A stretch of DNA of 60,991 bases from positions 1 through 60,991 of the forward strand of contig JABJAH010000059.1 of NCBI GenBank assembly GCA_018666155.1, read 5' to 3'. Origin of the DNA: Rhodospirillaceae bacterium. Lineage in GTDB: Bacteria; Pseudomonadota; Alphaproteobacteria; Rhodospirillales; Rhodospirillaceae. Below are positions 9,000 through 17,467 of the stretch, piece after piece. The notes beneath the pieces are model-generated. The model was not told the origin of the DNA. It ran no database searches and saw nothing but the letters and a program-made list of their open reading frames with translations. The position numbers and the translations under genes were made by a program. The stretch's first letter is position 1. Every line of letters begins with the position of its first letter.

Positions 9000-9764
9000 T
9001 TAGTTATCCGCTTTCTTGAAGCTTTCCATGGTGTCGCGATAGCGACCCGGTGGTAATTCAATAGCATCGTCATAGGCGTGAAAAATTTCATTGATGCACT
9101 CAATGTTATCTAGGCACTCAATCGTGAAGCGGGCGAGGGCATCGCGTGTCACAACGCCGCGTTTTGACTGGTCCGTTGTTATTGCCGCCTTGCCAGATTC
9201 TTTTATGTCTGCCGGAAGTAGAACCAGGTTTCTGATGATTGTGTAAGGCGCGCCGCTTTCCATTAAATGACGTTCACCGTGGTCTTTCGCCGTGATGGTT
9301 GGCCCCATAACGTCCCAACGCGCTTTTGGGTAAATCGGTTGACTCAGCCCCGCGCCGACAGAGCCGTGCAAGATCACTTGGCTGACACCTGTTGCCTGCG
9401 CCCACTTGGAAATGTAGCGCATGCTGTCGATATAGAAGTCAGGTTGGGTGTCACCGTCACGGGCGAGGGCATCAACAACCACGCGAAAGGGGCCCGCCTT
9501 TAATGCAGCCTCGACATCGCTTTCCTTGAGCACGTCACCGGCGACGAAGGATACGCCTAAAGGCTTTAGACCGGAGCGGTCAGAGGTAGGGCGAACAAAG
9601 ACAGTAACGTCTTCATCGGCCTCTCTGAGATCCATCACAATTTCTACGCCAAGCTTGCCAGTGCCGCCAAAGACCAAAACCCCACTGTTGGCGTGGGCAC
9701 TGATCGGCAGTGCCGCGATGATTAGGGCCATGAGTGCGGCGATGGGGGAAGGGTGTCTGGTCAT
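9000..9764 (-). CDS. NmrA/SDR-like NAD(P)-binding protein with a Sec signal peptide
   Basis: 254-residue Rossmann-fold protein of the atypical short-chain dehydrogenase (NmrA-like) group. The nucleotide motif GGTGKLG follows directly after what looks like a cleavable signal peptide (hydrophobic ALMALIIAALPISAHA, cleavage near residue 25). The ATG at 9764 has TGAGGA upstream and starts the signal, so it was preferred to an in-frame start 57 bases earlier. An exported NAD(P)-binding protein is unusual because free NAD(P) is scarce in the periplasm; export with bound cofactor normally uses Tat, and no twin arginine is seen. The gene is last in the minus-strand run that starts with the Cys-Gly peptide, but 78 bases separate it from the gene before. 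Confidence 0.8.
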   Translation of the reverse strand: MTRHPSPIAALMALIIAALPISAHANSGVLVFGGTGKLGVEIVMDLREADEDVTVFVRPTSDRSGLKPLGVSFVAGDVLKESDVEAALKAGPFRVVVDALARDGDTQPDFYIDSMRYISKWAQATGVSQVILHGSVGAGLSQPIYPKARWDVMGPTITAKDHGERHLMESGAPYTIIRNLVLLPADIKESGKAAITTDQSKRGVVTRDALARFTIECLDNIECINEIFHAYDDAIELPPGRYRDTMESFKKADN

Positions 9765-9842
9765 TAGTGGTTCCTCAGGTGTAGTGAGCCTATGACCGAA
9801 GTCTGCCCTGTGCCGGGACATTGATCAATCGTAACTGGGGCG

Positions 9843-11633
9843 TTAGTCCGCGGACTGTGCGTGGCACCAATTCTGCCAAATCTGGCGGAAGGCATTCTCC
9901 AAATGCCGGGTAAAAGTCGCTGTATCGCAGGCGGGTGAGTTCTCGACCTGAGTCTGAAGGCCGGACCGAAGGGCTGTGAGGTTCGGCAGGTCATGGGCCA
10001 GTTCGATCGCCTTGGCGACGTAGTCATCTACATTTTCAGCAATAAGCCCATCCAGCCCAACAGTTTTGAGAACGCTGGCTCCGACCCGTGCTACCCACCG
10101 GTCTCCCATAAGGGTTATGGGGGGGACACCCATGCACAGGGTTTCGAAAGTGGTTGTGGTGCCGCCGTAGGGGAACGGGTCTAGGGCAATATCCACTTCT
10201 CGATAGGCGGCGAGCATTCCCTTTCGCGAAGAATTCCCTTCCAGCGTCAAACGATCAGCGGTGATGCCGCGCTGCTGGAACCTGGCCAACAGATCAGTCC
10301 GTACGCCTTCGTCATTCAGTTGACGGGCCCTTAAATGCAGGATTGATCCGTCCACACCCAAGAGTATGCGAACCCAAGTATCGAGAAGGTCATCGGTCAA
10401 TTTGGCCAATGTGTTGAAAGAACCGAAAACGATGCGATCAGGGTTAGGGGGAGAGCGCGGCCCGAGACCCGGTTGGAAGCTTTTCATGAAACTGCTGGGA
10501 GACATCATGCTGAGGTAGCTGTGCGGCATGCGCAGCGGTGTCTCTGTGTAGTGAGGTTCGTGCTCCGGAGGCAGAACCGTCTCGTCACAGATTATGTAGT
10601 CCATGGTATCTAGTCCGGTCGTGCCCGAGTACCCGATCCAGGTGGCTTGTATAGGGGCAACACGATGTTGGAATAGGCTCAACCTCTGCCCTCGAGTCCA
10701 GCCCGATAGGTCGATGGCAATATCGATGTCCAGCTGTCGCAGGCTTTCAACAGCATCATCGTTGGATAAGCTGAAAATCGGATGCCATGCATCCACTTTT
10801 TGCCGGAGTGCTGCCGTTCGCTTATCCGAGCCTGCGAATGTGGGGACCAGGGTAATATGGAAGGCGGCCCGGTCGTGGGCGTTTAGGACGCCATCAAGGA
10901 AGTAAGCAACCGGGTGTTCCCGAAAATCTCCGGACACGTAGGCAACTTTGAGTTTCTTTTCTGCTCGAGCGGTGGCGGAGATTTTATTGGTGTCGATATT
11001 GCTGGTGTCGGCCCATATCTGGCGGGTCGTCTTGGCTATTTCAGCTAGGCTGGTTCGCGGATCGCCGTGTAGGGACAAGATTAACTTTCCCAGCAAGGAC
11101 GCATTGTCGGGTTCTGACTTAATCATTTCTCGTAACAAGTCGACGGCCTGCTCGCCGTGCCCCATAACGCGCAGGGCCGAGGCCTCCAAGCTGGCCGCAG
11201 CCAACCAACCAGGACGAAGTGTAAGGCAATGCCTTGCGCGGCTTACCGATTCACTGAGCCTGCCCAATCCATCAAGCGTCAAAGCGTGCTTGTAAACCAG
11301 GTCGGGGTTGTGCGGCTCCAGCTCAACAGCTTGCTCGATTGCTTCAAGAGCGTCTGGATAACGTCCGGCATCGAGCAACGTCTGATGGAGAATGGAATAG
11401 GGGAGTGGGGACGATCGTACATTCTCGATGACCTGCCGAAGAACTGCCTCGGCCTGCCCGAGATCGCCCTTTCGTCTTAAGGTTTCACCCAACAATAACA
11501 GAGCCTCTGGATGGTCAGCGTCGGCGGCAAGAATTTTTCGGAATCCTTGTTCCGCTAAATCTAGTGCTCCCTGGTCGAGGGCATTAGCGGCTTGTTCCAG
11601 CGGGGTCATCGGGAGGTTAGACTCATTCGGCAT
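9843..11633 (-). CDS. TPR protein with SPINDLY/O-GlcNAc-transferase-type (GT41) glycosyltransferase domain
   Basis: 596-residue cytoplasmic protein. The N-terminal 200 or so residues are TPR-like repeats (for example LLLGETLRRKGDLGQAEAVL). From about 225 on it has the GT41 catalytic region: LKVAYVSGDFREHPVAYFL, the strand IDLSGWTRGQRL, PIQATWIGYSGTTGLDTMDY, FGSFNTLAKL and the sugar-nucleotide motif ALDPFPYGGTTTTFETLCMG. Proteins of this type add a sugar to Ser/Thr of protein acceptors; bacterial members often modify surface or flagellar proteins. It begins 44 bases after the stop of the His-rich gene on the same strand, so it may belong to the Cys-Gly peptide operon and could modify a product of it, which is inference. 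A second TPR-glycosyltransferase-like protein lies across valS. Confidence 0.9.
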   Translation of the reverse strand: MPNESNLPMTPLEQAANALDQGALDLAEQGFRKILAADADHPEALLLLGETLRRKGDLGQAEAVLRQVIENVRSSPLPYSILHQTLLDAGRYPDALEAIEQAVELEPHNPDLVYKHALTLDGLGRLSESVSRARHCLTLRPGWLAAASLEASALRVMGHGEQAVDLLREMIKSEPDNASLLGKLILSLHGDPRTSLAEIAKTTRQIWADTSNIDTNKISATARAEKKLKVAYVSGDFREHPVAYFLDGVLNAHDRAAFHITLVPTFAGSDKRTAALRQKVDAWHPIFSLSNDDAVESLRQLDIDIAIDLSGWTRGQRLSLFQHRVAPIQATWIGYSGTTGLDTMDYIICDETVLPPEHEPHYTETPLRMPHSYLSMMSPSSFMKSFQPGLGPRSPPNPDRIVFGSFNTLAKLTDDLLDTWVRILLGVDGSILHLRARQLNDEGVRTDLLARFQQRGITADRLTLEGNSSRKGMLAAYREVDIALDPFPYGGTTTTFETLCMGVPPITLMGDRWVARVGASVLKTVGLDGLIAENVDDYVAKAIELAHDLPNLTALRSGLQTQVENSPACDTATFTRHLENAFRQIWQNWCHAQSAD

Positions 11634-11677
11634 GGCGCGAGCATAGCGTGATGGCTGAAGACTTCGAAGAGTCTATA

Positions 11678-12412
11678 TCAGGCGGAAATCTCGGCAGCTG
11701 TCCAGGCGGCGTTGACGGCATCTATTCGGTCGGCAAGATCAATATCTAGCAAAGACGTGATTTCAATTGAACGATCATTATAGGCGTTGCCGTCTGTATT
11801 TTTTTCTTGGGCGTCGGACATAAGAGCGTCTCGTTCGTGCAGTAAGACCTCGATGTCTGGTCGGTATAGTCGAACCATCGCCGTCATCCAGACGCTTAAT
11901 GGCCAAGACGGCTTGGCAATGTCGACGTCAAATTGATCAAGAAGACTGATCGTGTCTGTTGCGTTGAACCATGGGTCCATGGTGACCCACCGGTTTGTCG
12001 TGAACAGAGCGATCGGCATGCCATTGGAATTCATCGCAATGGCCAGGAGATGGCACATGGGCGTCTTGAAATCGTCCAGCGCGTTGTCGACCCCGATGTC
12101 GGCAGGTTGAATATTTTCCGGTATGCCATCGCGCCGCAAGAAGAGATGAAAGTGGCCGTGTTCGCCTGGTCGCTGCTGTTCAGGGTGGGCGTGGTAGTAA
12201 AATTGGGAGTGGGTCTGCCGGTCAATAACATCGCCCTTTGGATAGTGCGACCAAACGGCAAAGGTCTCAAAGTCGTCTACAACTTCGCCGACAATGGAAT
12301 CGCCGGTTTTGCCAAGCACGCGCATGCATTCGAGCGCTTGTTCACCGGCGATTACCATATCCTCGAGCTGGTCCCGCGGTAGGGTAGAAAGATCCAGCGG
12401 GACCAGAGTCAT
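11678..12412 (-). CDS. Conserved protein of unknown function with a His cluster (possibly DUF6969-type)
   Basis: 244 residues, no signal peptide or membrane segment, so probably cytoplasmic. The striking part is a His cluster at 68-89: H68, then YYHAHPEQQRPGEHGHFHLF with H74, H76, H85, H87 and H89, which resembles a metal-binding or cupin-like strand pair. From memory the overall pattern recalls the uncharacterised DUF6969 family; this is not verified. It begins 19 bases after the stop of the Cys-Gly peptide gene and is followed 44 bases later by the GT41-type protein, so all three are probably one operon. A role in maturation, metal loading or immunity of the peptide is possible but untested. 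Its Shine-Dalgarno is weak, and a hairpin sits between it and the peptide gene. Confidence 0.75.
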   Translation of the reverse strand: MTLVPLDLSTLPRDQLEDMVIAGEQALECMRVLGKTGDSIVGEVVDDFETFAVWSHYPKGDVIDRQTHSQFYYHAHPEQQRPGEHGHFHLFLRRDGIPENIQPADIGVDNALDDFKTPMCHLLAIAMNSNGMPIALFTTNRWVTMDPWFNATDTISLLDQFDVDIAKPSWPLSVWMTAMVRLYRPDIEVLLHERDALMSDAQEKNTDGNAYNDRSIEITSLLDIDLADRIDAVNAAWTAAEISA

Positions 12413-12421
12413 AGTATTGAA

Positions 12422-12438
12422 GGCCTAAGAATTAGGCC
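12422..12438 (-). promoter_or_regulatory. Hairpin over the stop codon of the Cys-Gly peptide gene
   Basis: GGCCTAA-GAA-TTAGGCC (as read on the plus strand) is a perfect 7-bp inverted repeat with a 3-base loop. It covers the stop codon of the peptide gene and ends 10 bases before the next ATG. It has no T-run, so it is more likely an RNA-processing or stability element, which could raise peptide mRNA over the downstream genes, than a terminator. Confidence 0.45.
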
Positions 12439-12740
12439 GCGCCGCAGCAGCCGCCACAGCATCCGCCACATCCACCACAGCATCCGCCGCAGCCACCACA
12501 TCCGCCACAACAACCGCCGCAGCCACCACAGCATCCTGCGCAACAGCCGCCGCAACAACCAGGTTGAGCCATGCTGACGTTGACTTGTTTGGCCTTAGGC
12601 AGGTTTGTCTGTTGTTCCAGGCTGCTTAGAGCAGCTCGTGCAGAACCGGGTCCAATTAATCCGCCAGCCATCACGACGCCTGCGCCAAGAACAGCGGGGG
12701 CGATCGCTCTACGAATCAGGTGGGATCTTTTTTTCGTCAT
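12432..12740 (-). CDS. Secreted Cys-Gly-rich peptide with 18 cysteines
   Basis: 102 residues. Residues 1-36 form a signal peptide (basic start, hydrophobic core, SARA before the cut). A short spacer of about 24 residues (to QP at 60) precedes a tail, 61-100, made only of Gly, Cys and one Ala, built from CCGGC and GGC units with 18 Cys, then AA. The mature chain would be about 27% Cys. AGAGGA lies upstream of the ATG. No catalytic domain is possible, so it could be a metal-binding exported peptide (metallothionein-like), a heavily cross-linked structural peptide or a modified peptide (RiPP) precursor. It is the first gene of the minus-strand cluster and directly precedes a His-cluster protein and a GT41-type glycosyltransferase. 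The DNA of the tail is a codon-level repeat, so length may vary between strains. Confidence 0.85.
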   Translation of the reverse strand: MTKKRSHLIRRAIAPAVLGAGVVMAGGLIGPGSARAALSSLEQQTNLPKAKQVNVSMAQPGCCGGCCAGCCGGCGGCCGGCGGCGGCCGGCGGCCGGCCGAA

Positions 12741-13014
12741 CAGGGGAATTCCTCTCTGGGTTGACTTACAACCCTCCCGGACCAGGGCCGGTACAGGAGG
12801 ACCGTTAGACTATGAGGTTTGCGGGAAGACAAGGACAATTTTCCCCTTATGTCACTAGAATGTGATGGGTTGAATTGGCCATACCCCCTGCAACCAAAGT
12901 CCACTTATACGCCTGAAATGAGCCCCTTCTGCCAAATCGTTGCGCTTTGGTCCGGGCAACGGTAAACCCACACTCTTTGCCCGCCTGAGGCTATAGATCG
13001 CAAAGATTACGCTG

Positions 13015-15666
13015 ATGCTCGAGAAGACATACAACCCCGCTGACGTTGAAGAATCGCTATACAAAGAGTGGGAGACCGCAGGCTCGTTCGCGGCAGATAC
13101 GGCGTCAAATAAGGCGCCGTATACGATTATGATGCCGCCGCCAAATGTCACGGGCAGCCTTCATATCGGCCATGCCTTGACCTTCACGCTGCAGGACGTG
13201 CTCATCCGATACCGCCGCATGAAAGATCGGGATGCCCTATGGCAACCGGGAACGGATCATGCGGGGATTGCGACTCAGATGGTGGTTGAGCGCCAGCTGG
13301 CAGAGCAGGGCATTCATCGCCGCGATCTCGGCCGTGAGAAATTCGTCGAAAAGGTGTGGGACTGGAAAGCAGAGTCCGGTGGCACCATCATCCGTCAATT
13401 GCGTCGTCTTGGCGCATCACCGGACTGGGAAAAAGAACGATTTACGCTCGACGAAAGTTTGTCCAAGGCCGTCACCAAGGTTTTCGTTCAACTTCATAAG
13501 GAGAAGTTGATTTACCGCGACAAGCGGTTGGTGAACTGGGACCCGAAACTTCAAACTGCTATTTCTGACTTGGAAGTGGAGCAACGCGAGACCACCGGTA
13601 AAATGTGGTTCTTCAAGTATCCGGTCGAGGGACAAGAGGGCGTATTCATCACGGTTGGAACCACCCGACCTGAAACGATGCTTGGTGACACTGCCGTGGC
13701 CGTTCACCCCGATGATGAACGCTATACGGATTTAGTTGGCCAACACTGTGTGCTGCCATTGGTCGGGCGCCGCATCCCGATTATCGCAGATGACTACGCT
13801 GATCCTGAAAAAGGCTCGGGCGCGGTGAAGATTACGCCGGCTCATGACTTTAACGATTTTGCCGTCGGCGCGCGCCACGATCTGGAACGCATCAATATTC
13901 TCGATGAAAACGCAGCGCTAAATGAAAACGCACCGGAAAAATATCGCGGCATGGATCGCTTTGACGCGCGCAAGGCAATCGTCGCCGAAATTGAGGCTCT
14001 AGGTCTGCTCGAAAAGATCGAAGAGAACCCCATGGTCGTGCCCTATGGCGATCGATCGGGTGTTGTCGTTGAGCCGTGGCTAACGGACCAATGGTTCGCC
14101 GATGCCCACGCGCTTGCGCAGCCGGCGATTAAGGCCGTTGAAGAGGGGCGCACCAAATTCGTGCCTAAACAATGGGAAAATACCTACTTCGAATGGATGC
14201 GCAACATCCAGCCCTGGTGCGTGTCGCGTCAACTGTGGTGGGGACATCGTATCCCGGCGTGGTACGGACCAGACGGTCAGTTCTTCGTTGAGGAAACGGA
14301 AGAAGAGGCGAAGGCAGCAGCCAACGCCCATTACGGCAAAGATGTTGATCTCGTCCAAGACCCCGATGTGCTCGATACTTGGTTTTCATCGGGCCTGTGG
14401 CCGTTCTCGACATTGGGATGGCCGGACAAAACGCCCGAACTGGACCGTTACTATCCTGGCGACGTTCTTGTCACCGGCTTCGATATCATCTTTTTCTGGG
14501 TCGCCCGGATGATGATGATGGGATTGCACTTCATGGGCGAGGTGCCGTTCAAGGAAGTTTATATCCACGCTCTGGTGCGCGACGAGAAGGGCCAGAAGAT
14601 GTCCAAGTCCAAGGGCAACGTGATGGACCCCCTTGAGCTGTGCGATAAATACGGAACGGACTCTGTCCGCTTCACCTTGGCTGCGATGGCGGCTCAAGGT
14701 CGGGACATTAAACTGGCTGAGCAACGCATTGCCGGTTATCGCAATTTCATAACGAAGATATGGAATGCTGCTCGCTTTTGCGAAATGAACGAATGCGTGC
14801 CGTCGACGGCCTTTGATCCATCATCGGTCACCACAACACTCAACCGATGGATCGTGTCGAAAGCGGCAGAGGCGGGCAATGCAGTTGCAACGGCCATCGA
14901 GGCTTATCGGTTTAATGAGAGCGCAGACGCCCTATATCATTTCACCTGGCACACCTTCTGCGATTGGTTCCTGGAATTTGCCAAGCCCGTATTTCAGGGT
15001 GACGACGAAGCCGCCAAAGCCGAGACAAGAGCGACAGCCGCTTGGGCGCTTGATCAAATCTTGATCTTTAGTCAGCCGATTATGCCCTTTGTGACGGAAG
15101 AGTTATGGCGTCGTATCGACGACTCTCGTGGCAGTGCACTAATCAACGCTGAATGGCCCGACTATACCGGGCTGTCTGCGCCCGATGCCCAAGAGGAAAT
15201 GGATTGGGTAGTAGAATTGATTTCTGCGGTGCGATCAGTCCGCGCCGAAATGAATATTCCGCCCAAAACCAAACTCGATATTAGTGTCAAAGACGCGGAT
15301 GCGTTCGCCAAGGCGCGGTTGGGTTCGAACCGTGCGCTGATCGAAGCTAATGCCGGTCTGTCTTCGATCACAGCCGTTGAAGGAGACATCAGCATCGATG
15401 GGGCGGTGCAAGCCGTCGTTGGGTCGATGACTCTGATGCTGCCGCTCGCCGGGGTAATTGATGTGGAGCAAGAGCGCGCACGCTTGCAGAAAGAAATTAC
15501 CAAGCACGAGGCGGAGATCGCGAAGACCGAGAAAAAGCTCGGCAATCCCGGGTTTGTGGCCAAGGCACCGCCTGAGGTCGTTGAGGAAAACCGCTCAAGG
15601 ATCGCGGTGGCCGAGGCAGCGAAAACCAAAGTGCTTGAAGCGTTGGCGCGTATTTCGGCTGTTTGA
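13015..15666 (+). CDS. valS: Valine--tRNA ligase
   Basis: Charges tRNA-Val with valine in the cytoplasm. 883 residues, full length for the shorter alphaproteobacterial form. The class I signatures are clear: PPPNVTGSLHIGHALTF with HIGH at 50-53, and KMSKS starting at K528. The editing (CP1) domain lies between, with TTRPETMLGDTAVAVHP and a GSGAVKITPAHD segment. The C-terminal 70 residues are a coiled-coil arm (VEQERARLQKEITKHEAEI). The 274-base divergent region toward the Cys-Gly peptide gene should hold both promoters. Confidence 0.98.
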   Translation: MLEKTYNPADVEESLYKEWETAGSFAADTASNKAPYTIMMPPPNVTGSLHIGHALTFTLQDVLIRYRRMKDRDALWQPGTDHAGIATQMVVERQLAEQGIHRRDLGREKFVEKVWDWKAESGGTIIRQLRRLGASPDWEKERFTLDESLSKAVTKVFVQLHKEKLIYRDKRLVNWDPKLQTAISDLEVEQRETTGKMWFFKYPVEGQEGVFITVGTTRPETMLGDTAVAVHPDDERYTDLVGQHCVLPLVGRRIPIIADDYADPEKGSGAVKITPAHDFNDFAVGARHDLERINILDENAALNENAPEKYRGMDRFDARKAIVAEIEALGLLEKIEENPMVVPYGDRSGVVVEPWLTDQWFADAHALAQPAIKAVEEGRTKFVPKQWENTYFEWMRNIQPWCVSRQLWWGHRIPAWYGPDGQFFVEETEEEAKAAANAHYGKDVDLVQDPDVLDTWFSSGLWPFSTLGWPDKTPELDRYYPGDVLVTGFDIIFFWVARMMMMGLHFMGEVPFKEVYIHALVRDEKGQKMSKSKGNVMDPLELCDKYGTDSVRFTLAAMAAQGRDIKLAEQRIAGYRNFITKIWNAARFCEMNECVPSTAFDPSSVTTTLNRWIVSKAAEAGNAVATAIEAYRFNESADALYHFTWHTFCDWFLEFAKPVFQGDDEAAKAETRATAAWALDQILIFSQPIMPFVTEELWRRIDDSRGSALINAEWPDYTGLSAPDAQEEMDWVVELISAVRSVRAEMNIPPKTKLDISVKDADAFAKARLGSNRALIEANAGLSSITAVEGDISIDGAVQAVVGSMTLMLPLAGVIDVEQERARLQKEITKHEAEIAKTEKKLGNPGFVAKAPPEVVEENRSRIAVAEAAKTKVLEALARISAV

Positions 15667-15730
15667 ACGGTCGTTCAGTTTGGCGTTCATACTTGCCGAG
15701 CGGTAAAGGCAAGGTCAGACTTGGCTCGCC

Positions 15731-17353
15731 ATGACTAAACCCATCGATAAACCTCCAAGCAAGGAAACCCCGGCGGACCTACGCTCTCGTGCGGAGGCGG
15801 CGTTGGAGAATGGCGATCTCGTGGCGGCAAAAGAATTGGCGGGTAGATTGTCCGCCCTTCCACTTGGTCCGTGGGACAATACAGTACTCGGTCGCATTGC
15901 CCTTGCGGATGGAGATCACCCGGCGGCTCGCACCGCTCTCGAGGCCGCGCTAAAGCAGCTGCCCGACGAAGGATCCATTCTGGTCCATCTCGCGGAAGTT
16001 TGCGCTGTCCAGAAACGATGGGGCGAAGCCGTCAAAACAATAACGATCGCGATTGCTCAGCGGGGTTCGATCGCCGAATTGCACGAACGGCGCGCGATAT
16101 ATCTTGCGAACACCGGTGACCAAATTGAGTCAATCGATGCTCTTGAGCGTGCGCTCGGTCTTGAGCCCGATCGGGCGTCTGCCTGGGCACTGTTAGGTGA
16201 GCGTTATATTGAGCAAAAGAATTCCCAAGCGGCAAAGAAGGCATTTGAAACAGCAGTCAAATCGGACCCGACAAACCATTCGGGACTTTGGAATTTAGCT
16301 TTGCTCGCGGAACAAGAAGGCGATCTCGAAAAGGCGGTTGATATTCTCACCCGTCAGATTGATGCGACGGCAGACAATCGACATGGATTGCATAGACGCG
16401 GCCTGATTCGTTTATCACTTGGCGATTTAGATCGTGGATGGGAAGACTACGCGGCTCGACGTAGAAGTCCTGCTTATAGGAGTTGGCAGCATGCGTTGAG
16501 TGCTCCGTATTGGATGGGCGAAGACCTCACGGATAAACATCTGGCCATATGGGCTGACCAAGGTATTGGGGAACAGATTTTAACGGCCGGCATGGCGCAC
16601 CAGGCAGACAGTCGCGCGGGGTCACTTTCGTTAGCCTGTGACCCACGTCTGGTCGCGCTTTTAAGTCGGTCGTTCCCTGACATTGCAGTCGTTTCTCTTG
16701 AGAAATTAGGAGAGCAGGGTGAGGCGATCGGGCCGGTTGATACGCAAGCTAGCGTGAGTGAACTGGGTGCGGTGTTGCGACCGACTATGGACTCGTTTCC
16801 TCCTGCCGCAGCCTATCTCGTCGCAGACGATAAGCGCGTCACGGGATATCGCGAGGATCTAAGTGACGGTGATGCAGATCGTCCGCTGGTTGGCATCTCT
16901 TGGCGTAGTGAGAATGTGATCGCCGGGAAAGAAAAAAGTACGGATCTCGTACGTCATTGGTCGGCAGTGCTGAATGTGCCGTCGGTTCGCTTTGTCTCTC
17001 TCCAGTACGGCGATACGGATGCTGAAATCGCCGCGGCTAGGGCTAAAACCGGTGTCGATATCGTCACAGTGCAAGACTTGGATCCAACAAAGGATATTGA
17101 TGGTTTCGCAGCGCTTGTCGCAGCGATGGATTTCGTCGTCTCGACTTCAAACACAACCGTTCATGTTGCAGGTGGTCTTGCCAAACCGACCTTGGCCATG
17201 ATTCCCAGAGCTTACGGCCGCCCTTGGTACTGGTTCGATAAGGGCGAGACATCGCCTTGGTACAGCAACCTCACACTATTGCGATCCAAGGGAGATTGGT
17301 CCGAAGTCGCAGAAGAAGCGGCCCGTCACCTCGCGAAGTGGCTAAACCCTTAG
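15731..17353 (+). CDS. TPR protein with C-terminal glycosyltransferase-like (GT9/GT41 superfamily) domain
   Basis: 540-residue soluble protein. Residues 1-250 are TPR-like helical repeats (for example LALLAEQEGDLEKAVDIL). The C-terminal half has a linker ending in WEDYAARR, then GEDLTDKHLAIWADQGIGEQ, LVGISWRS and the late motif VVSTSNTTVHVAGGLAKPT, the pattern seen in bacterial TPR proteins with a heptosyltransferase/OGT-like GT-B fold. A sugar donor or acceptor cannot be named. It starts 64 bases after valS on the same strand and is separated from ilvD by 114 bases. It is not a close copy of the GT41 protein at 9843-11633. Confidence 0.8.
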   Translation: MTKPIDKPPSKETPADLRSRAEAALENGDLVAAKELAGRLSALPLGPWDNTVLGRIALADGDHPAARTALEAALKQLPDEGSILVHLAEVCAVQKRWGEAVKTITIAIAQRGSIAELHERRAIYLANTGDQIESIDALERALGLEPDRASAWALLGERYIEQKNSQAAKKAFETAVKSDPTNHSGLWNLALLAEQEGDLEKAVDILTRQIDATADNRHGLHRRGLIRLSLGDLDRGWEDYAARRRSPAYRSWQHALSAPYWMGEDLTDKHLAIWADQGIGEQILTAGMAHQADSRAGSLSLACDPRLVALLSRSFPDIAVVSLEKLGEQGEAIGPVDTQASVSELGAVLRPTMDSFPPAAAYLVADDKRVTGYREDLSDGDADRPLVGISWRSENVIAGKEKSTDLVRHWSAVLNVPSVRFVSLQYGDTDAEIAAARAKTGVDIVTVQDLDPTKDIDGFAALVAAMDFVVSTSNTTVHVAGGLAKPTLAMIPRAYGRPWYWFDKGETSPWYSNLTLLRSKGDWSEVAEEAARHLAKWLNP

Positions 17354-17467
17354 TGCTACGGGATTTGACCCGATCCCCCATTTGATCTCATTCCACTGGC
17401 GAAACCATGATAAGTGGCCTAAAACCGGCAATTATCTGCTTTAAGCCGTTACCACAGGACAATCCCG

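Noticed and set aside
12440..12560. Short regular repeats resembling a satellite or CRISPR-like array
   Set aside because: The repeats are in-frame Cys-Gly codons inside a gene with a signal peptide and ribosome site; there are no unique spacers of constant length.
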